From NCBI GenBank assembly GCA_038522635.1, contig JBCBJZ010000127.1:1-10672 (forward strand): a stretch of 10,672 bases of DNA. The letters run 5' to 3'. Numbering within the stretch: position 1 is the stretch's first letter; every line of letters begins with the position of its first letter. Shown piece by piece: positions 7,206 to 10,672 of the stretch. The position numbers and the translations under genes are program-made. The notes under the pieces are model-generated. The model saw nothing but the letters and a program-made list of their open reading frames with translations, was not told where the DNA came from and searched no databases. The DNA is from JBCBJZ01 sp038522635 (GTDB lineage Bacteria > Pseudomonadota > Alphaproteobacteria > Rhizobiales > Hyphomicrobiaceae).

Positions 7206-7264
7206 GCCTGATCTTAAAGCCGTTGGGCTAGCGTTTGTCAGGGTCTACGAGAGTATCGAGTACA

Positions 7265-7543
7265 ATGACCGAACAACATATCAGGGCGCGTGCAAGATTC
7301 GTGATCGGGCCGGACGGTAGCCCGCTGACGGTGGCCGACCTTCCTTCGCCGAACACCAAACGCTGGGTGATCCGTCGCAAGGCGGAAGTTGTCGCCGCCG
7401 TTCGCGGTGGCCTGTTGAGCCTGGATGAGGCGTGCGAACGCTACAGCCTGACGGTTGACGAGTTCCTGAGCTGGCAACGTTCGATTGATCAGCACGGGCT
7501 CGCCGGCCTTCGCGCCACGCGGATCCAGGAATACCGCAACTGA
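7265..7543 (+). CDS. sciP: Cell-cycle regulator SciP (DUF1153 family)
   Basis: This encodes 92 residues, the usual SciP size. The central stretch I-G-P-D-G-S-P-L-T-V-A-D-L-P at 14-27 and N-T-K-R-W-V-I-R-R-K-A-E at 30-41 is highly characteristic. The helix-turn-helix spans about 34-75, ending D-E-F-L-S-W-Q-R-S-I-D-Q-H-G-L. In Caulobacter, SciP binds CtrA at promoters and blocks recruitment of RNA polymerase, shutting off CtrA targets, including ctrA itself, in G1. A TTG 30 bases upstream is in frame, but the family N-terminus fits the ATG at 7265. The ribosome-binding site is weak (gagag, about 11 bases away). It is the first + gene after mnmA, with ctrA 2.1 kb downstream. Confidence 0.93.
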   Translation: MTEQHIRARARFVIGPDGSPLTVADLPSPNTKRWVIRRKAEVVAAVRGGLLSLDEACERYSLTVDEFLSWQRSIDQHGLAGLRATRIQEYRN

Positions 7544-7553
7544 CGAACGAGCT

Positions 7554-7571
7554 GGGCCCGCCATTGGGCCC
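7554..7571. terminator. Weak GC hairpin in the convergent gap after sciP
   Basis: gggccc occurs at 7554-7559 and 7566-7571 with a 6-base loop and can form a 6-bp stem. It lies 11 bases after the sciP stop, in a convergent gap where a shared terminator would be expected. No T-run follows on either strand, so termination is uncertain. Confidence 0.3.
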
Positions 7572-7617
7572 GTCTAGCATGCTCAAAGCGAACCCGGCAC
7601 CGCGGAGCAGACCTCCA

Positions 7618-8199
7618 TCACGGCTTGGCGCGCTTGATCGTGATGGTGGCGGTTGGCGGCGGCACTTGTGCGCGCGCTGGCGTCTGGCCGTCAGCGCAGA
7701 CCATCCGCCCGCGGGTGAACCGCTGAACCTCTGCGCGGACCCTTGCCACTTCTTCGTCCTTGAGCTTGCGGTTGATCAGCGTGACCGCGCTGCGTCTGCC
7801 TGACGTCGCGTTGATGTTGATGCGTAGTACAACGAGGCCGCGTGCAGCCCCTCCGTTGCCGTTGCCATTGCTGTTGGACCTGCGCCGGGCGTTCGACGTC
7901 TCACGTTGGTGCACCAAAATATGAGCGTTGCCGCCGCGTTCGGGCGGATCGGCCTTGGCGAAGAAGACGTGGCTGCCTTTGAACCGCCCCGTGGCGCCGA
8001 ACCAGCACGCCATCGCCCCGCGCGCGATCCGCTCGTAAACGGTGGCCGGAGGGGCGTTCACGGTGAGGAGCGGGCCGGTCGTCAACGCTTCGATTTGCGC
8101 TGTCGATGGTGGTCCCGCGCAAGCGCCAAGGCTCACCGCCAGCACAAAGCCCGCCAACAGCCAGAGCGCGCACGATCTGCCGTCCCGGCGTCGGACCAT
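7618..8199 (-). CDS. Predicted lipoprotein of unknown function
   Basis: This encodes 193 residues from the ATG at 8199. The N-terminus is a textbook lipoprotein signal: M-V-R-R-R, a hydrophobic core (A-L-W-L-L-A-G-F-V-L-A-V), then lipobox L-G-A-C with the acceptor cysteine at 27. The mature part begins A-G-P-P-S-T. Residues 108-117 form a low-complexity Ser/Asn/Gly run splitting the protein into two halves. The second half has R-G-L-V-V-L-R-I-N-I-N-A and ends in a Pro/Thr/Lys-rich tail. The frame opens further to 8301, but no candidate start has a clear ribosome-binding site and only 8199 gives a normal signal peptide. No family was recognised. It is convergent with sciP. A role in the cell envelope is inferred from the signal alone. 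Confidence 0.75.
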   Translation of the reverse strand: MVRRRDGRSCALWLLAGFVLAVSLGACAGPPSTAQIEALTTGPLLTVNAPPATVYERIARGAMACWFGATGRFKGSHVFFAKADPPERGGNAHILVHQRETSNARRRSNSNGNGNGGAARGLVVLRININATSGRRSAVTLINRKLKDEEVARVRAEVQRFTRGRMVCADGQTPARAQVPPPTATITIKRAKP

Positions 8200-8358
8200 T
8201 GATGGCGTCGGTGTCTGCTGCTGCAAGGCTGCCGTGTGGCGTGTCATCAAAGGGGCCAACCGCGATAGCGCGCTCAAATGGAGCGTGATCAAGGCCCGCA
8301 TCGTTAACTGAACCCGGCGATGCTGTCACGGCACGCCATGGCCCCATCAAGGAGAGAG

Positions 8359-8415
8359 ATGAGTATAAGAAGAGCCGCCGCGATGTTTAACGCGCCGGCT
8401 TTTCCAAAACAATGA
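8359..8415 (+). CDS. Possible 18-residue small ORF with strong ribosome-binding site
   Basis: aaggag at 8349-8354 is followed by 4 bases and an ATG that opens an 18-codon frame ending in TGA: basic start M-S-I-R-R-A-A-A, then M-F-N-A-P-A-F-P-K-Q. It lies on the + strand in the gap between the lipoprotein gene and fliJ, both on the - strand. The ribosome-binding site is better than those of several real genes here. There is no family recognition, and a chance match or gene remnant is possible. Confidence 0.3.
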   Translation: MSIRRAAAMFNAPAFPKQ

Positions 8416-8482
8416 AACGAGAATAATCTTAGGCTGCAGGCATCATCACGGCTGCAGAAAGCGCCGACGTCAAAGCCTGACT

Positions 8483-8878
8483 TCAGCCGTGCATCGGACC
8501 CGATGAGCGTTGCGCGCCGGTGCCCGTCATGGTGCGCGATGCGCGATCGCTATTGCGGTCTTCAATAGCTTCCGCCTTTTCAAGATCTTCGAGCGCATTA
8601 TCACGCTCGCGAATGGCGGCATTCAGTTTTGCGCGCAAATCGTCAACGGAAGCGGCGAGGTTCAAACGGCGCTGCGCGGCGGCCTTGGCGAAGGTGGAAT
8701 AGGCGTAATGACCCGGGTCCTTGATGCCAGTGCGCTCTTCTTCGGTGCGCACCTGTAAATCCAGGTCGACGGCCATCTGCTCGAAATCCCGAATCATCGA
8801 TTCCAGGTCATCGACTTTGCGTGCTTTCTCTTCAGCCCGAAAACGAACGGACTGAAGCTTCGTATCGCGCGATTTCAT
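8483..8878 (-). CDS. fliJ: FliJ-like flagellar export chaperone (coiled coil)
   Basis: This encodes 131 residues from the ATG at 8878, which has ggggg about 10 bases upstream. Nearly the whole protein is charged heptad-like helix: K-A-R-K-V-D-D-L-E-S-M-I at about 18-29, E-E-E-R-T-G-I-K-D-P-x-H-Y-A-Y in the middle, then N-A-A-I-R-E-R-D-N-A-L-E-D-L-E-K. This resembles the short FliJ proteins of alphaproteobacteria, where K-D-P-x-H-Y-A-Y-x-T-F-A-K-A-A recurs. FliJ is the stalk-like partner of the FliI ATPase at the base of the flagellar export gate. No other flagellar gene is visible. The gene is divergent from ctrA, and CtrA commonly controls flagellar genes. A generic coiled-coil protein is the alternative. 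Confidence 0.78.
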   Translation of the reverse strand: MKSRDTKLQSVRFRAEEKARKVDDLESMIRDFEQMAVDLDLQVRTEEERTGIKDPGHYAYSTFAKAAAQRRLNLAASVDDLRAKLNAAIRERDNALEDLEKAEAIEDRNSDRASRTMTGTGAQRSSGPMHG

Positions 8879-8988
8879 ACTCAATACCCCCATAACTCTG
8901 AATGGCTGGTTTGGAGAAAACAAGTTTCATGCCAGCTTCTGCGTGCGCGTGTGTGTCCGAGATTTTTGATCTCACGCGGCGCTGGTAA

Positions 8989-9031
8989 CACGCGATTATT
9001 CGCGTGATCACCTTGTTGATTTTCAGGTGAT
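8989..9031. repeat. Two back-to-back 7-bp hairpins upstream of fliJ
   Basis: cacgcga (8989-8995) pairs with tcgcgtg (9000-9006) over a 4-base loop. Directly abutting, atcacct (9007-9013) pairs with aggtgat (9025-9031) over 11 bases. They lie 110-155 bases upstream of fliJ on its strand. They may be paired protein-binding operators or a structured leader. Confidence 0.5.
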
Positions 9032-9046
9032 TATGCATCGGCGAGG

Positions 9047-9061
9047 TTAAGTTGCCGTGAA
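9047..9061. promoter_or_regulatory. CtrA-box-like site upstream of fliJ (first)
   Basis: TTAA, 7 bases, TGAA: seven of eight positions of the CtrA consensus with correct spacing. It is part of the word ggttaag, close to the preferred extended half-site TTAACC on the other strand. Confidence 0.35.
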
Positions 9062-9082
9062 GCCACGCAATTTGTTTGAACT

Positions 9083-9097
9083 TTAATTTCACCCTAA
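9083..9097. promoter_or_regulatory. CtrA-box-like site upstream of fliJ (second)
   Basis: TTAA, 7 bases, CTAA: again seven of eight consensus positions, 36 bases from the first site. Two near-consensus sites so close together in GC-rich DNA support real CtrA binding, but neither is perfect. Confidence 0.35.
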
Positions 9098-9160
9098 TGC
9101 GCCGCATTTCTCAATGGCGAGGGCTTGGGCGCTGGCGTGCAAATCAGGTAGCAAAGCTGT

Positions 9161-9186
9161 GCACAACGCGTGAAGCACGCTTGTGC
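9161..9186. repeat. Bulged 11-bp hairpin in the fliJ-ctrA gap
   Basis: gcacaa and gcgtg (9161-9172, with one bulged c at 9167) pair with cacgc and ttgtgc (9176-9186) over a 3-base loop. A competing stem, aagc plus acgc at 9173-9180 with gcgt and gctt at 9185-9193, ends in a short T-run on the + strand and would look like a terminator. The two folds exclude each other. Confidence 0.5.
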
Positions 9187-9225
9187 GTGGCTTTTGCAGC
9201 GCCCGCCTGGATCATCTGAAGTGCA

Positions 9226-9295
9226 GAGCAACTTTGGGCGCAAAGGGAAGGCCTGCGTGTTTGAGCCGGTGATGCGCACTTTGCGCCCGTTGCTC
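9226..9295. repeat. Long interrupted inverted repeat (17 pairs) in the fliJ-ctrA gap
   Basis: gagcaac and gggcgcaaag (9226-9245, separated by an unpaired ttt at 9233-9235) pair exactly with ctttgcgccc and gttgctc (9279-9295). The loop is 33 bases. This is the longest stem in the window and lies about 370 bases before ctrA. No T-run follows. It is compatible with a structured RNA or a leader domain. Confidence 0.6.
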
Positions 9296-9425
9296 CAGGC
9301 GGGGCGGCGTTAAAGGTGCGTGAGAGAGTGGCGTGCGCTGCCGCGTTCGCGGACGGCCTTGGGTGAGGCCGCCGTGAGGGGCGATGACTGTGAAATGGCG
9401 TGCCACTCGCGGGTAACCACCCGGC

Positions 9426-9446
9426 GAGGCGTGAGGCGTGAGGCGC
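9426..9446. repeat. Three tandem 7-base repeats
   Basis: gaggcgt, gaggcgt, gaggcgc run head to tail in the GC-rich middle of the fliJ-ctrA gap. They may be simple slippage or a short array of protein-binding words. Confidence 0.5.
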
Positions 9447-9554
9447 GTTGGGGGACGGCCGGGTCGGCATAGAGGGGTGCAAAAGGACGTGCACGTCTTT
9501 GCCTAATCTGAACGCCGTGTCGGTGGGGGGCTACGCAAGAGAAAATTAGGGTTT

Positions 9555-9561
9555 GTTAACC
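9555..9561 (+). promoter_or_regulatory. CtrA half-site-like word upstream of ctrA
   Basis: gttaacc matches the preferred CtrA half-site TTAACC exactly, 105 bases before the ctrA start. The second half at the correct spacing is ATTA, a poor match. Autoregulation of ctrA is known in Caulobacter. No GANTC methylation site is visible nearby. Confidence 0.3.
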
Positions 9562-9630
9562 TCTCGGGCGTAACTTCTAAGAAATTGTTTAGCAGATGGA
9601 TGAGCTTTGCGCTCTTCAGCTAGGGGCAGC

Positions 9631-9660
9631 GACCTTGTGGCCAAGGTCAACACAAGAGGA
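9631..9660 (+). promoter_or_regulatory. ctrA leader hairpin next to the ribosome-binding site
   Basis: gaccttg (9631-9637) pairs with caaggtc (9642-9648) over 4 bases, ending 6 bases before the ribosome-binding site agagga (9655-9660). An alternative stem pairs cttgtg (9634-9639) with cacaag (9651-9656) and runs into that site. The two stems share bases, so only one can form, and the second would partly cover the ribosome-binding site. Confidence 0.45.
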
Positions 9661-9665
9661 TTGGG

Positions 9666-10361
9666 ATGAGGGTTCTCCTGATTGAAGATGATAGCGCCAC
9701 TGCGCAAAGTATTGAGCTTATGCTCCGCTCTGAAGGCTTCAATGTCTATACCACCGACTACGGTGAAGAGGGCGTAGATCTTGGCAAGCTCTATGACTAC
9801 GACATCATCCTACTGGATTTGAACTTGCCGGACATGAGCGGCTATGAGGTGCTCAAGGCTCTTCGGGTCAGTAAGGTGTCAACGCCGATCTTCATCCTTT
9901 CTGGCCTTGCGGGCATCGAGGATAAGGTGCGCGGGTTGGGCTTCGGCGCTGATGACTACATGACCAAGCCGTTCCACAAGGACGAGTTGGTGGCGCGCAT
10001 CCAGGCGATCATCCGCCGTTCCAAGGGCCATGCGCAGTCGATCATCGAGACAGGCGAACTCAAGGTTAATCTCGACACCAAGACCGTTGAGGTGCAGGGC
10101 CAGCGCGTCCATCTGACCGGCAAAGAGTACCAGATGCTCGAGCTGCTCTCGCTGCGCAAGGGCACGACCCTGACCAAGGAGATGTTCCTCAACCATCTCT
10201 ACGGCGGCATGGATGAGCCGGAATTGAAGATCATCGACGTGTTCATCTGCAAGCTGCGCAAGAAGTTGCAGGCCGCAACCGGCGGTAAGCACTACATCGA
10301 GACGGTGTGGGGGCGCGGCTACGTGCTGCGCGATCCCAGCGACGAGACAGCCGCAGCTTGA
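9666..10361 (+). CDS. ctrA: Cell-cycle master response regulator CtrA
   Basis: This encodes 231 residues, the normal CtrA length. CtrA is an OmpR-type response regulator that controls flagellar, division and DNA-methylation genes in alphaproteobacteria and, in Caulobacter, silences the replication origin. The receiver domain (1 to about 120) has E7-D8-D9, the phosphorylated D51 in L-L-D-L-N-L-P-D-M-S-G, S79 and K101 in T-K-P-F-H-K. The winged helix (about 125-225) has L-T-G-K-E-Y-Q-M-L-E-L-L and the recognition helix around I-I-D-V-F-I-C-K-L-R-K-K-L, then Y-I-E-T-V-W-G-R-G-Y-V-L. It ends in three alanines, like the hydrophobic tail through which ClpXP degrades Caulobacter CtrA. The ATG follows agagga by 5 bases. 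The gene is followed by its own terminator, so it is probably monocistronic. Confidence 0.97.
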   Translation: MRVLLIEDDSATAQSIELMLRSEGFNVYTTDYGEEGVDLGKLYDYDIILLDLNLPDMSGYEVLKALRVSKVSTPIFILSGLAGIEDKVRGLGFGADDYMTKPFHKDELVARIQAIIRRSKGHAQSIIETGELKVNLDTKTVEVQGQRVHLTGKEYQMLELLSLRKGTTLTKEMFLNHLYGGMDEPELKIIDVFICKLRKKLQAATGGKHYIETVWGRGYVLRDPSDETAAA

Positions 10362-10451
10362 GTTCATCCGCCTCAGGTGGATGCACTTAAGGCGACGGAT
10401 GAACGGCGAAACGAAAGCGTAGGTTTCGTCTCGGTGTCGACTTGAGGCGGA
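10362..10451 (+). repeat. Competing inverted repeats in the ctrA 3' region
   Basis: gttcatccg (10362-10370) pairs exactly with cggatgaac (10396-10404). tccgcctca (10367-10375) also pairs exactly with tgaggcgga (10443-10451), sharing bases with the first stem, so the two are alternatives. Between them acgaaa (10411-10416) pairs with tttcgt (10424-10429). All lie between the ctrA stop and its terminator, so they would be transcribed with ctrA. Confidence 0.55.
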
Positions 10452-10459
10452 ACGACTTT

Positions 10460-10485
10460 GGGGCCCTGCAGCGCGGGGCCCTTTT
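10460..10485 (+). terminator. Intrinsic terminator of ctrA
   Basis: gggccctgc (10461-10469) pairs with gcggggccc (10473-10481), nine pairs including one T-G wobble, over a 3-base loop. tttt follows at 10482-10485. It is GC-rich, compact and followed by T's, about 100 bases after the ctrA stop. Confidence 0.8.
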
Positions 10486-10646
10486 CGCGTTCAGCTCACC
10501 TCTGCCAGGCAGACCGCTGCGCCATCGCCCTCATTTGGTGCTGGCTCGCGCGCCCGCTTTCCGTTACCGCGATACCCATCAGTCGTGGCTCCACAAATTC
10601 CGGTGGGGCAGCGATCGCCCGACGATCTACTGAGGACGGAGAAGGC

Positions 10647-10672
10647 ATGAGCGAAACGGCAGCCGGAGATGC
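10647..10672 (+). CDS. Start of an unidentified gene, cut by the window end
   Basis: An ATG opens M-S-E-T-A-A-G-D before the window ends. The upstream gaggacggagaagg is a good ribosome-binding site ending one base before the start. Eight residues are too few to name a family. The ctrA terminator upstream means it probably has its own promoter in 10486-10646. Confidence 0.5.

Larger units (their letters stand above)
6919..7264. other. Divergent intergenic region between mnmA and sciP
   Basis: These 346 bases must hold the promoters of both mnmA (-) and sciP (+). The sciP-proximal 130 bases are clearly richer in A and T than the flanking genes, as expected of a promoter. Contents are a perfect 10-bp inverted repeat (7066-7097), a TTAA at 7154-7157 and a CtrA-box-like word at 7191-7205. 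No RNA gene was recognised. Confidence 0.6.
8879..9665. other. Long divergent intergenic region between fliJ-like gene and ctrA
   Basis: These 787 bases contain no convincing gene. Frames on the - strand across 9094-9494 are arginine/proline/serine-rich composition shadows without ribosome-binding sites. The region splits into a more AT-rich fliJ-proximal part (to about 9110), a GC-rich middle dense in inverted repeats (9160-9450) and an AT-richer ctrA promoter and leader (9530-9665). Individual elements are listed separately. The middle could encode a small RNA, but no known RNA family was recognised. Confidence 0.6.

Noticed and set aside
8832..9107. - strand frame of 91 codons overlapping the fliJ start
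   Set aside because: It overlaps fliJ in another frame and runs through the paired hairpins. fliJ has the better start and recognisable sequence.
9144..9494. - strand frame of 116 codons inside the fliJ-ctrA gap
   Set aside because: It is Ala/Pro/Ser/Arg-rich as expected of non-coding GC-rich DNA, has no ribosome-binding site, and overlaps strong inverted repeats.
9596..9665. Possible leader peptide starting at the ATG at 9596 before ctrA
   Set aside because: There is no ribosome-binding site and the frame runs into the ctrA start without a stop in the leader, so it is probably chance.
10442..10633. + strand frame of 63 codons after ctrA
   Set aside because: It reads through the ctrA terminator and lacks a ribosome-binding site. 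The ATG at 10647 is the better gene start.

Overview
The window reads as chromosomal DNA of a GC-rich alphaproteobacterium, probably Hyphomicrobiales-like. The strongest evidence is the right half, which carries sciP, a FliJ-type gene and ctrA. The CtrA-SciP regulators are typical of alphaproteobacteria. The order within the class is inference from overall resemblance. No insertion sequence, phage gene, tRNA, rRNA or CRISPR array was seen.

Left part (1-4635), metabolic. On the + strand are a 5'-truncated succinyl-CoA-ligase-like beta subunit, a small membrane-anchored protein resembling the SecD P1 head domain, and a complete ligase-like alpha subunit with its phospho-histidine. Facing them on the - strand is a tight pair: a PdxA-family dehydrogenase followed 4 bases later by a protein that joins a TIM barrel to a cupin. 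The alpha subunit departs from textbook SucD in one active-site segment, and PdxA and the barrel sit alongside. This suggests catabolism of an unidentified acid rather than the TCA cycle. The first 15 bases are an exact inverted copy of bases 22-36 and look like a foldback at a sequence end, not native gene sequence.

Middle (4750-6918), both on the - strand. mnmA encodes the tRNA 2-thiouridylase. Downstream of it is a PmtA-like SAM methyltransferase whose best ribosome-binding site points to a TTG start well inside the longest frame.

Right part (6919-10672), cell-cycle control. The order is sciP (+), a lipoprotein gene (-), a possible 18-codon ORF (+), fliJ-like (-) and ctrA (+), followed by the first codons of another gene (+). 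In Caulobacter, SciP binds CtrA and blocks activation of its targets. Here both genes lie about 2.1 kb apart with a flagellar gene between them. The fliJ-ctrA gap is 787 bases and is rich in inverted repeats and CtrA-box-like words. The last hairpin before ctrA abuts its ribosome-binding site. ctrA ends in a strong intrinsic terminator preceded by mutually exclusive helices.

Gaps: 2434-2495 (convergent) shows no convincing terminator. 4636-4749 (upstream of pdxA) holds only short stems. 10486-10646 shows nothing recognisable except the ribosome-binding site of the last gene.
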